The translations under genes and the position numbers were made by a program. A DNA stretch of 64,000 bases from an uncultured Duncaniella sp. (GTDB lineage: Bacteria > Bacteroidota > Bacteroidia > Bacteroidales > Muribaculaceae): positions 310,001 through 374,000 of the forward strand of contig CAJTMH010000001.1 in NCBI GenBank assembly GCA_910577255.1. Direction: 5' to 3'. The notes under the pieces are model-generated. The model was not told where the DNA came from. It saw only the letters and a program-made list of their open reading frames with translations, and ran no database searches. Shown here in pieces: positions 35,905-45,269 of the stretch (positions are counted from its first letter, which is position 1; every line of letters begins with the position of its first letter).

Positions 35905-36747
35905 ATGTTTCGCCCTTTCTCACTCAACATTCGCCAGACACTCCGCTTCTATGACCGACCTCAGATTATGGGGATAATAAATGTTACCCCTGATTCATTT
36001 TATGAAGGGTCGCGCACCATGGCTCGGCAGGCTATAGCGGCGCGGATAAGTAAGATGATTGCTGACGGTGCTGACTTCATTGATATGGGGGCTTACTCAT
36101 CTCGCCCCGGTGCAAGCGAAGTGAGCACACAAGAAGAGATTGACCGATTGAAATTGGGCATGGAAGTCCTGCGTGATATTGACCGTGAGATTCCGGTGTC
36201 CGTTGACACATTCCGAGCCAAGGTTGCACGCGTGGCTATCGAGGAGCTTGGAGCGGACATGATTAATGATATATCCGGAGGGGATTTGGATGGAGATATG
36301 TTTGATGCGGTAGCCGGTCTTCACGTACCTTATATATTAATGCACATGAGGGGGACTCCGGTCACCATGCAGACCCTTGTTGAGTATAAGGATGTCACTG
36401 CTGACGTTGTCGCCGATTTGTCTAAGAAGTTGCGCGAATTGCGTCTTCGCGGAGTGTCGGATGTTATCGTGGACCCGGGATTTGGCTTCAGCAAGACACT
36501 GGAGCAGAACTATGAGCTCATGCGTAATCTTGATGTGTTCGATTCGCTCGGTTGCCCTGTCTTGGTTGGAGTCTCCCGGAAGTCAATGGTGACGAAGCTG
36601 CTTGATGTCCCGGCCTCTGACGCTCTTGCCGGCACTATAGCCCTGAACGTGGTGGCTCTTGGGACGGGGGCGGCTTTTCTGCGTGTCCATGACGTGAAGG
36701 AAGCTGTGCAAGCACTCAATATATTTAATATGTGTACTAAAAAATAG
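35905..36747 (+). CDS. folP: Dihydropteroate synthase
   Basis: 280 residues, TIM-barrel. Signature GIINVTPDSFYEGS (23-36) and FIDMGAYSSRPGA mark the pterin and phosphate sites; SVDTFRAKVA and DPGFGFSKT are further family blocks. It condenses p-aminobenzoate with dihydropterin pyrophosphate in folate synthesis, the target of sulfonamides. cdaA follows after 5 bases, so the two are one operon. Confidence 0.95.
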   Translation: MFRPFSLNIRQTLRFYDRPQIMGIINVTPDSFYEGSRTMARQAIAARISKMIADGADFIDMGAYSSRPGASEVSTQEEIDRLKLGMEVLRDIDREIPVSVDTFRAKVARVAIEELGADMINDISGGDLDGDMFDAVAGLHVPYILMHMRGTPVTMQTLVEYKDVTADVVADLSKKLRELRLRGVSDVIVDPGFGFSKTLEQNYELMRNLDVFDSLGCPVLVGVSRKSMVTKLLDVPASDALAGTIALNVVALGTGAAFLRVHDVKEAVQALNIFNMCTKK

Positions 36748-36752
36748 AACTG

Positions 36753-37529
36753 ATGGACCATTTCGGCATAAGAGATGCATTTGATATAGCGATAGTCGCT
36801 CTGCTCCTTTTCTATCTTTACAGGATAATGAAAGAGAGTGGCACTCTTAATATATTCTTCGGAGTGTTGGCTTTCATTGTGGTATGGGTGCTTACCTCGC
36901 AGATTCTCGAGCTCAAGCTCATCGGGACGATCCTTGATCAGTTCATGGGGATAGGCTTGCTGGTGCTCGTGATTCTTTTCCAGGACCAGATAAAACGGTT
37001 TCTTGTTGAGCTTGGCGACCATAAGCGTTGGCGTTTCCTGAAGAAGCTGTTCACCCACGACAGAAGTGACGGGGCTGCTGATACCAGAAAATATGTGCTG
37101 CCAATAGTTTATGCATGCATGAACATGTCGAAGACGAAGACTGGCGCTTTGATCGTGATTCGCCAGGAGATGCCACTCGAGAGTTATGAGAAAAGCGGTG
37201 ACATAATTGATGCGGACATCAATTCTCGCCTTATCGAGAATATATTCTTCAAAAACTCGCCACTGCATGACGGAGCCATGATAATCGACCACGATCGTAT
37301 CAGGAGTGCCGGTTGCATATTGCCGGTGAGTCATGACAGGAATGTGCCGCGCGCTTTAGGTCTGCGCCACCGCTCGGCGTTAGGTATATCACAGGCCACC
37401 GATGCCTTTGCCATTGTGGTGTCGGAGGAGACAGGCAATATATCCGTGGCCCATCGCGGAACTCTGACAACCAAATTAAGCTCAACCGAACTCGAACATA
37501 GGTTGTCACAAATAATGGTGAATGACTAA
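36753..37529 (+). CDS. cdaA: Diadenylate cyclase CdaA (c-di-AMP synthase)
   Basis: 258 residues. Three N-terminal membrane helices (about 10-77) and a short coil anchor a cytoplasmic DAC domain (about 100-240). Catalytic motifs DGA (173-175, in LHDGAMII) and RHRS (205-208) are intact. It makes cyclic di-AMP from two ATP, a messenger that controls osmolyte and K+ balance and the cell wall in other bacteria. No CdaR or GlmM gene follows; instead it is coupled to folP with a 5-base gap. A channel-like protein lies 8 kb upstream, but no link can be claimed. Confidence 0.94.
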   Translation: MDHFGIRDAFDIAIVALLLFYLYRIMKESGTLNIFFGVLAFIVVWVLTSQILELKLIGTILDQFMGIGLLVLVILFQDQIKRFLVELGDHKRWRFLKKLFTHDRSDGAADTRKYVLPIVYACMNMSKTKTGALIVIRQEMPLESYEKSGDIIDADINSRLIENIFFKNSPLHDGAMIIDHDRIRSAGCILPVSHDRNVPRALGLRHRSALGISQATDAFAIVVSEETGNISVAHRGTLTTKLSSTELEHRLSQIMVND

Positions 37530-37634
37530 TTGCCGGTTTGGTGCGATATGCTGTTTTTGCGGGCGGCAGTCATAGGGGGATAGCCAAAAGATGTGTGGCG
37601 TGTGATATGGCGCCGAAATTAAATTGTGGATAGT

Positions 37635-37665
37635 TTTGGGGTGTGGATTTTTTTTAGTAATTTTG
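37635..37665 (+). promoter_or_regulatory. Promoter of gyrB
   Basis: TTTG (37635-37638), 19 bases and TAATTTTG (37658-37665); leader about 100 bases, long enough for regulation, though I see no strong structure in it. Confidence 0.65.
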
Positions 37666-37769
37666 TTTGCTCAAATGCTGCTCCCTTTCAATGGGGGATG
37701 TGAGCGGACAGATAATCGTTGCGGCTGTATGGCTGCGTTAATGACAAAGAAAATTATAAATATCCAACT

Positions 37770-39710
37770 ATGTCAGAAGACAAAGAAAGAGAAGGTGAAT
37801 ATAGCGCCAGTAATATCCAGGTGCTTGAAGGACTCGAGGCTGTAAGAAAACGCCCCGCGATGTATATAGGCGACATCAGTGTCAAAGGTCTCCATCATCT
37901 TGTATATGAAGTGGTCGACAACTCTATCGACGAGGCTTTGGCAGGCTATGCATCACACATTGAAGTCACCATTAATCCCGACAACTCAATCACAGTTGTG
38001 GATAATGGCCGAGGCATCCCTGTCGACATGCACGAAAAAGAGCACAAGAGCGCTCTTGAGGTGGTGCTTACAGTCCTCCATGCAGGTGGTAAATTCGACA
38101 AAGGCTCTTATAAAGTTTCGGGTGGTCTCCATGGCGTTGGTGTTTCGTGCGTAAACGCTTTGTCAACCTATCTGCGTGCCGAAGTGCGCCGCGGCGGTAA
38201 AATCTATATGCAGGAATACTCATGTGGCAAGCCCACATCTGATTTGCAGGTGATAGGGGAGAGCGACACTACAGGTACCACCATCACATTTAAGCCTGAC
38301 AACACCATCTTCACAGTCACAGAATATGACTATAACACCCTTGCTAACCGTCTACGCGACCTTGCATTCCTGAATGCGGGTATCACCTTGACTCTGACTG
38401 ATCTCCGCAACGTTGACTCGGAAGGAAATCCCAAACAGGAAATCTTCTATTCCAAAGATGGTCTCCGCGAATTCGTGGAATACATCGACTCCAACAAGGA
38501 ATCGCTCATTAACGATGTGATCCACCTCAACACCGAACGTCAAGGTATACCGGTGGAAGTCGCATTGACTTACAATAGCTCCTATAACGAGAACGTATAT
38601 TCGTTCGTCAATAATATCAACACCATCGAAGGTGGTACCCATCTTACCGGTTTCCGCAGAGGTCTCACATCTACGCTTAAGAAGTATGCCGAGGACAACA
38701 AGCTGCTTGAAAAAGTCAAGATTGATGTGGCCGGCGATGACTTCCGTGAAGGATTGACCGCTGTGGTCTCCGTAAAAGTTCTTGAGCCACAGTTTGAGGG
38801 CCAGACCAAAACAAAACTTGGTAACGGCGAGGTGGTAGGTGCTGTATCGGCGGCTGTTAGCGAAGCTCTCCGCAACTATTTGGAAGAGCACCCCAAACAG
38901 GCCCGCACCATTGTTGACAAAATCGTGCTTGCTGCACAGGCTCGCCATGCCGCATATAACGCACGAGTAAAAATACAGCGCAAGTCACCTCTTACAGGTG
39001 GCGGCCTTCCAGGCAAACTGGCTGACTGCTCATCACGTCATGCCGAGGATTGTGAGCTCTTCCTCGTCGAGGGTGATTCTGCAGGCGGAACTGCAAAGCA
39101 GGGTCGAGATCGTACCTTCCAGGCCATCCTCCCTCTCCGTGGTAAGATTTTGAACGTGGAGAAGGCGATGGACCACAAGATTCTTGACAATCAGGAAATC
39201 ACCAGTCTGTACAGGGCCATGCGTGTCACCATCGGCACCGAGGATGATCCCAAGGAAATAAACATCTCCCGCCTTGCCTATCACAAGATTATAATCATGA
39301 CCGATGCTGATGTGGACGGTAGCCATATTGCCACACTACTCATGACCTTCTTCTTCCGTCGTATGCGTCCGGTCATTGAACAGGGCTATCTCTACCTTGC
39401 CACTCCACCGTTGTACAAATGCTCACGTGGAAAGGTCGAGGAATACTGTTGGACAGATGCCCAGGTGCAGCAGTTCATAGCTGTCAACGGCGATAAAACA
39501 AAAGTGCAGCGTTACAAAGGTCTTGGTGAGATGAGCGCCGAAGAACTGCGTGACACTACCATGGATCCCAACCAACGTCTGCTTAAGCAGGTCACCATCA
39601 GTGACGCTGCCGAGGCTGACAGAATTTTCTCTATGCTCATGGGTGAAGATGTTGCCCCGCGTCGTGACTTTATCGAAGCAAATGCAAATTACGCAAACAT
39701 AGACGCATAG
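37770..39710 (+). CDS. gyrB: DNA gyrase subunit B
   Basis: 646 residues from the ATG at 37770 (MSEDKEREGEYSASNIQ); an upstream in-frame start at 37719 adds residues unlike the family. GHKL ATPase motifs: EVVDNSIDEA, DNGRGIPV, GGLHGVGVS. TOPRIM motifs: EGDSAGG, PLRGKILNVEKA and DADVDGSHI. With GyrA it introduces negative supercoils. Length and the presence of both GyrB-type TOPRIM and C-terminal blocks favour gyrase over ParE. Heavily biased, C-rich codons fit high expression. rnr follows after 38 bases. Confidence 0.95.
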   Translation: MSEDKEREGEYSASNIQVLEGLEAVRKRPAMYIGDISVKGLHHLVYEVVDNSIDEALAGYASHIEVTINPDNSITVVDNGRGIPVDMHEKEHKSALEVVLTVLHAGGKFDKGSYKVSGGLHGVGVSCVNALSTYLRAEVRRGGKIYMQEYSCGKPTSDLQVIGESDTTGTTITFKPDNTIFTVTEYDYNTLANRLRDLAFLNAGITLTLTDLRNVDSEGNPKQEIFYSKDGLREFVEYIDSNKESLINDVIHLNTERQGIPVEVALTYNSSYNENVYSFVNNINTIEGGTHLTGFRRGLTSTLKKYAEDNKLLEKVKIDVAGDDFREGLTAVVSVKVLEPQFEGQTKTKLGNGEVVGAVSAAVSEALRNYLEEHPKQARTIVDKIVLAAQARHAAYNARVKIQRKSPLTGGGLPGKLADCSSRHAEDCELFLVEGDSAGGTAKQGRDRTFQAILPLRGKILNVEKAMDHKILDNQEITSLYRAMRVTIGTEDDPKEINISRLAYHKIIIMTDADVDGSHIATLLMTFFFRRMRPVIEQGYLYLATPPLYKCSRGKVEEYCWTDAQVQQFIAVNGDKTKVQRYKGLGEMSAEELRDTTMDPNQRLLKQVTISDAAEADRIFSMLMGEDVAPRRDFIEANANYANIDA

Positions 39711-39748
39711 TAGAGTGTTACTCTAATAAAATATTTAACGTTTCCCCT

Positions 39749-41983
39749 ATGACACAATCATCAAAATCAACGTCAAAATCAAAATCCAATGCCCTCGAGA
39801 AGAAGGTGGAGGATTTTGTGCTGCAACAGAAAAACAACACCTACAATTATAAGCAGGTGGCTCATGCCATTGGCGCCAAAACCCCTACACAGCAGCGCAA
39901 CATCGCGCTTCAGCTCGTGGAAATGGCCTTCAAGGGCGATATCATAGAAGTGTCGCCCGGTAAATATAAATCTCCCCAGAGAGGCAACGAGGCTATTGGC
40001 ATCTTTGTGCGCCGAAGCAACGGCAAGAACTCTGTTGTCACTGAAACCGACGGCGAAGCCATCTTCGTTGCCGAACGCAACTCTATGCATGCTCTCAACG
40101 GCGATAGAGTGCGCGTCAACATCGCTGCCCGCCGACGTGGCGTTGAGCCTGAGGCTGAAGTAGTGGAAATCATAGAGAAAAAGGAACAGACATTCATCGG
40201 CACTCTTAAGGTAGACAAGCATTTCGGCTATCTCCTTACCGACTCTAAATTCCTTTCAACCGACATCTTCATCCCTAAGGCAAAACTTAAAGGAGGCAAG
40301 ACAGGTGATAAGGCCGTTGTAAGAATCACCGAGTGGAAGGAAGATTTCAAGAATCCGAGTGGAGAAGTGATTGACATCCTCGGCAAAAGTGGTGAAAACA
40401 CCGCCGAAATCCATGCCATCCTGGCTGAATACGGCCTGCCATATAAATATCCTTCGGCAGTTGAAAAAGCAGCCGACAAGATTGATGCCGGTATCACCGA
40501 CGAGGTTATAGCAAACCGCATTGATATGCGCGATGTGCTCACATTTACCATCGACCCAGTTGATGCCAAGGACTTTGACGACGCGCTTTCGTTCCGCACT
40601 CTTCCCAACGGAAACTATGAGGTTGGAGTGCATATCGCCGATGTGACACATTACGTCCATCCCGATACAATTATTGACAAGGAAGCGCAGAAGCGCGCCA
40701 CCTCTGTTTATCTTGTCGACAGAGTAGTGCCCATGCTGCCCGAACACCTCTGCAATGGGATTTGCTCGTTGCGTCCCGATGAGGAGAAGCTTGCATTCTC
40801 GGTTATTTTCGAGATGGACAAGGATGCCAAGGTGCTGAATTCAACGATTGCCAGAACTGTGATCAAGTCCAATCGCCGTTTCTCCTATGAGGAAGCGCAG
40901 GAAGTGATTGAAACCGGTCTTGGCGATTGTGTGGAAGAGATTCAGGCACTTAACGAGATGGCAAAGATACTTCGTCGTCAGCGTTACGAAAACGGGTCTG
41001 TAGAGTTTGACCGCGCTGAAGTGAAGTTCCATATCGATGAGAAGGGCAAACCTCTTGGGGTGTTCTTCAAAGTCTCGAAAGATGCTAATAAGCTTATTGA
41101 GGAATTCATGCTCCTTGCCAACCGCACCGTCGCCACTTATGTAGGCAAACCGGTAGGCAAGAAAAAGCCTAAAGCTTTTGTGTATCGTGTACACGACGTA
41201 CCCGATCCTTCGCGTCTCGCTGACCTTGCTGCTATAGCCCGCAATTTTGGCTATAAAGTCAAGGCATCCGGCACACCACGCGAAATCAACCGTTCAATCA
41301 ATAAGATGCTTGCAGAGGTGAAGGGTCGTGGCGAAGAGAATTATCTCGCCACACTCGCCATCCGCTCAATGGCCAAGGCTATTTACACTACGGATAATAT
41401 CGGGCATTACGGACTGGGGTTTGAATACTACACACACTTCACATCACCGATCCGCCGTTATCCTGACATGATGGTCCATCGTTTGCTCGAACGATATCTT
41501 GATGGCGGACGAAGCGTGAATCTGCAGAAGCTTGAGGAGCAGTGCAAACATTCCAGCGAAATGGAGCAGCTTGCAGCCAACGCCGAGCGTTCCTCTATCA
41601 AATACAAGCAGGTCGAATACATGCAGGAACATCTTGGCGAGTCATATTCCGGTATCATTTCCGGTGTGACAGAATGGGGCCTGTATGTCGAGCTTAACGA
41701 CAACCTGTGTGAAGGGCTTGTTCCAATGCGTGATTTGGCAGATGATTATTATGACTTCGATGAGAAAAATCACTGTCTGATCGGTCGTCGTCACAACCAT
41801 CGTTACCGTCTCGGTGATAATGTCGCCATCAAGGTGGCTCGTGCTGATCTTGAGAAAAAACAGCTTGATTTCGTGCTTCTCGATGACAAAGGCAATGCCA
41901 TGAGACGTGAGGATGATATGGGCTCCAAAATGTCAGTGCAGGAAGCTCTTTCACACGGAAAGAAAAAACGCAGAAGAAAATAG
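39749..41983 (+). CDS. rnr: Ribonuclease R
   Basis: 744 residues. Domains in order: N-terminal helix-turn-helix (about 10-70), two cold-shock OB folds (75-230), the RNB catalytic domain (about 255-580) with the Asp cluster TIDPVDAKDFDDALSF, an S1 domain (about 635-715) and a Lys/Arg-rich tail (HGKKKRRRK). It degrades structured RNA 3' to 5', including rRNA and tmRNA-tagged messages. A strong hairpin lies right after its stop. Confidence 0.95.
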   Translation: MTQSSKSTSKSKSNALEKKVEDFVLQQKNNTYNYKQVAHAIGAKTPTQQRNIALQLVEMAFKGDIIEVSPGKYKSPQRGNEAIGIFVRRSNGKNSVVTETDGEAIFVAERNSMHALNGDRVRVNIAARRRGVEPEAEVVEIIEKKEQTFIGTLKVDKHFGYLLTDSKFLSTDIFIPKAKLKGGKTGDKAVVRITEWKEDFKNPSGEVIDILGKSGENTAEIHAILAEYGLPYKYPSAVEKAADKIDAGITDEVIANRIDMRDVLTFTIDPVDAKDFDDALSFRTLPNGNYEVGVHIADVTHYVHPDTIIDKEAQKRATSVYLVDRVVPMLPEHLCNGICSLRPDEEKLAFSVIFEMDKDAKVLNSTIARTVIKSNRRFSYEEAQEVIETGLGDCVEEIQALNEMAKILRRQRYENGSVEFDRAEVKFHIDEKGKPLGVFFKVSKDANKLIEEFMLLANRTVATYVGKPVGKKKPKAFVYRVHDVPDPSRLADLAAIARNFGYKVKASGTPREINRSINKMLAEVKGRGEENYLATLAIRSMAKAIYTTDNIGHYGLGFEYYTHFTSPIRRYPDMMVHRLLERYLDGGRSVNLQKLEEQCKHSSEMEQLAANAERSSIKYKQVEYMQEHLGESYSGIISGVTEWGLYVELNDNLCEGLVPMRDLADDYYDFDEKNHCLIGRRHNHRYRLGDNVAIKVARADLEKKQLDFVLLDDKGNAMRREDDMGSKMSVQEALSHGKKKRRRK

Positions 41984-41985
41984 AT

Positions 41986-42014
41986 GATTTGTCCCCGCTC
42001 AGCGGGGACAAATC
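41986..42014 (+). terminator. Perfect 13-bp hairpin after rnr
   Basis: GATTTGTCCCCGC (41986-41998) pairs with GCGGGGACAAATC (42002-42014) around TCA. On the plus strand AACCTTTTATAT follows, only moderately T-rich. On the minus strand the region after the hairpin is more T-rich, so it may work in both directions. Confidence 0.65.
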
Positions 42015-42089
42015 AACCTTTTATATACCTCGTTTTTACAAAAATATCGGGGGCAAAGATAATACCATTTGAAATTCATCACACATTCT

Positions 42090-43310
42090 ATGGAAAGGAA
42101 GTATAAAGCCTGCTTTATAGGGCTTGGTTATATAGGTTTGCCGACGGCCATAATCGCAGCCGCCAATGGCGACGTTGATGTTACCGGTGTGGATATAAAT
42201 AAAGATGTGGTGCGTCAGACAAATGAAGGACACCTCCATTTCATCGAGCCGGGTATGGAAAGCATGCTCAAGGAGGTCCTTGCGAGTGGAGCTTTTCATG
42301 CATCATCAACCCCTGAGGAGGCTGATGCCTTTTTCATCGTCGTGCCCACACCATTCAAGGGTGATCATCAGCCTGACATATCGTATGTGGAAGCAGCGAC
42401 ACGAAGTGTAATCCCTTATCTTAAAGAAGGTGACCTCTACATTATAGAATCGACCTCTCCTGTCGGCACAACTGAGAAGATGGCACGTCTTATTTTTGAG
42501 GAGCGCCCTGAGCTCAGAGGTAAAATTTTCATCGCTTATTGTCCCGAGCGTGTGTTGCCAGGCAATGTTATTCACGAACTTGTGAATAACGACCGTGTGC
42601 TTGGAGGAATAGACGAGCAGTCTACATTGGAGGCAAAGAAATTCTACTCTCGTTTTGTGAAAGGGGAGCTTCATCTCACCAACTCGCGTACAGCTGAAAT
42701 GTGCAAGCTCACTGAAAATTCAAGCCGCGACGTGCAGATTGCTTTTGCCAACGAATTGTCAATGATTTGCGACAAAGCCGGCATAAATGTATGGGAGCTT
42801 ATTTCCCTGGCCAACCGTCATCCCCGAGTCAATATACTTCAACCGGGATGTGGAGTGGGAGGACATTGCATTGCCGTGGACCCTTACTTCATCACAGCAG
42901 CTTACCCCGAGGAGTCACAGATCATAGCCAAAGCACGTGAAATCAACAATTATAAATCATCGTGGGCGATTGAAAAAATAAATAATGCCATTCTCAAGTA
43001 TGAGCTTGCCGTTAATCGCAAACCGGTCGTGGCCATGATGGGCCTCGCATTCAAGCCTGATATTGATGATTTGCGTGAATCACCCGCGAAACTTATAACC
43101 AAGCAGGTAATAGAGGATAATCCGGATGTGAAATTTATGGTCGTAGAACCTAATATCTCACATCACGACAGCTATGAACTGGCTGATTATGCCACAGCCT
43201 ATGAGCAGGCTGATATCATAGTTTTCCTCACTGCCCACTCCGTGTTCAAGACACTTCCATATACTACGGATAAGCCTATTTTGGATTTCTGCGGCATTTT
43301 TAAGAAATAG
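42090..43310 (+). CDS. wecC: UDP-N-acetyl-D-mannosamine dehydrogenase
   Basis: 406 residues from the ATG at 42090; the TTG at 42069 is an unlikely start. N-terminal NAD-binding motif FIGLGYIGLPTA (9-20) and the catalytic-cysteine segment PGCGVGGHCIAVDPYF identify the UDP-glucose/UDP-mannose dehydrogenase family. The neighbours wecG and wecB point to UDP-ManNAc as substrate, giving UDP-ManNAcA by two NAD+-dependent oxidations. Part of a wecC-wecG-wecB series for an acidic amino-sugar in a surface polysaccharide. Confidence 0.9.
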   Translation: MERKYKACFIGLGYIGLPTAIIAAANGDVDVTGVDINKDVVRQTNEGHLHFIEPGMESMLKEVLASGAFHASSTPEEADAFFIVVPTPFKGDHQPDISYVEAATRSVIPYLKEGDLYIIESTSPVGTTEKMARLIFEERPELRGKIFIAYCPERVLPGNVIHELVNNDRVLGGIDEQSTLEAKKFYSRFVKGELHLTNSRTAEMCKLTENSSRDVQIAFANELSMICDKAGINVWELISLANRHPRVNILQPGCGVGGHCIAVDPYFITAAYPEESQIIAKAREINNYKSSWAIEKINNAILKYELAVNRKPVVAMMGLAFKPDIDDLRESPAKLITKQVIEDNPDVKFMVVEPNISHHDSYELADYATAYEQADIIVFLTAHSVFKTLPYTTDKPILDFCGIFKK

Positions 43311-43359
43311 TAACAGTCGGATGCAATAGTGGTGTGCCCCGCACCGTTTATCAGTTGTT

Positions 43360-44055
43360 ATGCAGACATTCACGATTAGAGATATTAAGGTCCATCCCTT
43401 CTCATCAGTCAATCAACTTATTGAACACGCTGATAAGGAGAAAGGGATACTTGTCGCTGTCAACGCTGAAAAATCGGTAAATGCACAAGCTCCGTTGATA
43501 GCGGTGATTAACGATAATATAGGTTATTGTGATGGCGCCGGCGCCGTGAAAGCTGCTCACCGCAAAGGTCATCATGAGGCTGTACGTATTCCTGGGTGTG
43601 AACTGTGGCTTGAAATCATCAAGCGCTTTCACAAGTCGCGCACATTTTACCTTGTCGGCTCAACACCTGATGTCATTGAGACTACAGTGGCTAAATTGCG
43701 GACTGAATTTCCTGCGATAAATATAGTAGGCTATCGCGACGGTTACCTTAAAGAGGGTGACACCGAACGATTAATTGAAGATATTGCAGTTAAAGCCCCC
43801 GACTTTGTATTCGTAGCCATGGGCTCGCCAAAGCAGGAACTGCTGATGCAGCAGATCAAACAGGTACACCGGGCTGTTTACCAAGGACTTGGTGGCAGTT
43901 TTGACCTCTATGTCGGAAATTTCAAACGTGCCCCTAAGCTCATACAGCGCATGGGAGGTGAATGGCTCTGGCGATTTGTGGCTCAACCCACCCGCATACG
44001 TCGAATAGTTCCGTATCTCAAATATGCATGGTTGCTCTACACCGGTAAACTTTAA
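43360..44055 (+). CDS. wecG: WecG/TagA/CpsF family glycosyltransferase
   Basis: 231 residues. Family blocks are visible: NDNIGYCDGAGAV (acceptor/catalytic loop), FYLVGSTPDVIE, FVFVAMGSPKQELLM, and GGSFDLYVGNFKRAPKLIQRMGGEWLWR (read in two parts). WecG transfers ManNAcA, or TagA ManNAc, to undecaprenyl-diphospho-GlcNAc at the inner membrane. With wecC and wecB next to it, UDP-ManNAcA is the likely donor. Spacing: 49 bases after wecC and 12 bases before wecB. Confidence 0.88.
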   Translation: MQTFTIRDIKVHPFSSVNQLIEHADKEKGILVAVNAEKSVNAQAPLIAVINDNIGYCDGAGAVKAAHRKGHHEAVRIPGCELWLEIIKRFHKSRTFYLVGSTPDVIETTVAKLRTEFPAINIVGYRDGYLKEGDTERLIEDIAVKAPDFVFVAMGSPKQELLMQQIKQVHRAVYQGLGGSFDLYVGNFKRAPKLIQRMGGEWLWRFVAQPTRIRRIVPYLKYAWLLYTGKL

Positions 44056-44067
44056 TGATGTGATGTA

Positions 44068-45237
44068 ATGAAAACCGTTATGCTTGTTTTTGGGACTCGT
44101 CCCGAAGCCATAAAGATGGCTCCGCTGGTAAAGCAATTCCAGAAATATCCTGATAAATTCAACACCATAGTGGCCGTCACAGGCCAACATCGCGAAATGC
44201 TCGATCAGGTGCTTGAGATTTTTGAAATCAAACCTGATTTTGACCTTAATATCATGAAATCCGGACAGGATTTGACCGATGTCACCAGTCGTGTCCTAAC
44301 AGGCATGCGTGACATCCTTCATGAAGTGCGTCCCGACTGTATTCTTGTGCATGGTGACACCACGACATCCACGGCTGCTGCTTTGGCCGGATTTTATCAA
44401 CAGATCCCGGTGGGACATGTTGAAGCAGGCCTGCGTACCTACAACATTCACAGCCCTTGGCCCGAGGAGGCAAACCGACAGATAACCGGACGTATCGCAA
44501 CATTCCATTTTGCCCCCACACCCCTAAGCCGTAGCAACCTGTTGAAGGAGAACATTTCGGAGGAGGCTATAACAGTGACAGGTAATACTGTGATTGATGC
44601 ACTGTTGAGTGTGACCGAAAAATTGTCAGGTGACAGTGAGCTCAATGCCTCTCTGAGCATGCGTTTGAAAGCCAATGGTTACGATGTGGCTACACGTGTC
44701 GGGGAGAATCATCGACGTATGGTGCTGATTACCGGACATCGCAGAGAAAATTTTGGTGACGGATTCCTTAATATATGTAATGCGCTGAAGACACTTGCAT
44801 TAAAGTTCTCGGATGTCGATTTTGTATATCCAATGCACCTTAATCCCAATGTCCGCCGTCCGATAAAAGAGATTTTCTATGACAATGCCGATGCACTGTC
44901 CAATATGTTTTTCATCGAACCGTTGGAATACCTATCGTTTGTGTACTTGATGAGCAACGCCACTATCGTGCTCACCGACAGCGGAGGTATCCAGGAAGAG
45001 GCTCCGGGACTCGGAAAACCAGTGCTCGTGATGCGTGACACAACTGAAAGACCTGAGGCGCTTGCGGCAGGGACCGTGAGGCTTGTAGGCACTGACTACC
45101 AAAAAATCGTGGATGAAGTGAGCGCGTTGCTTACTGACGAAGTGCTTTATCAGGCTATGAGTCAGGCTGTAAATCCCTATGGCGACGGCAATGCATGCAG
45201 TCGCATAACTGATTTCCTTGACCGACATCTGAAGTAA
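44068..45237 (+). CDS. wecB: UDP-N-acetylglucosamine 2-epimerase, non-hydrolysing
   Basis: 389 residues, GT-B fold. N-terminal VFGTRPEAIKMAPLV, the conserved GHVEAGLRT, GHRRENFG and LTDSGGIQEEAPGLGKPVLVMRDTTERPEA (read in two parts) are textbook for this enzyme. It converts UDP-GlcNAc to UDP-ManNAc, feeding WecC. Same operon as wecG and wecC. The prenyl synthase gene starts 32 bases later. Confidence 0.94.
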   Translation: MKTVMLVFGTRPEAIKMAPLVKQFQKYPDKFNTIVAVTGQHREMLDQVLEIFEIKPDFDLNIMKSGQDLTDVTSRVLTGMRDILHEVRPDCILVHGDTTTSTAAALAGFYQQIPVGHVEAGLRTYNIHSPWPEEANRQITGRIATFHFAPTPLSRSNLLKENISEEAITVTGNTVIDALLSVTEKLSGDSELNASLSMRLKANGYDVATRVGENHRRMVLITGHRRENFGDGFLNICNALKTLALKFSDVDFVYPMHLNPNVRRPIKEIFYDNADALSNMFFIEPLEYLSFVYLMSNATIVLTDSGGIQEEAPGLGKPVLVMRDTTERPEALAAGTVRLVGTDYQKIVDEVSALLTDEVLYQAMSQAVNPYGDGNACSRITDFLDRHLK

Positions 45238-45269
45238 AAATAACTCTCCAACTAATATAAAAAAAAGAA

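Noticed and set aside
37624..37845. 73-codon frame upstream of and overlapping gyrB
   Set aside because: It lies across the gyrB promoter and leader; hydrophobic by chance.
38352..38948. 198-codon minus-strand frame inside gyrB
   Set aside because: Antisense shadow created by strongly biased codons of gyrB, which is complete and well conserved.
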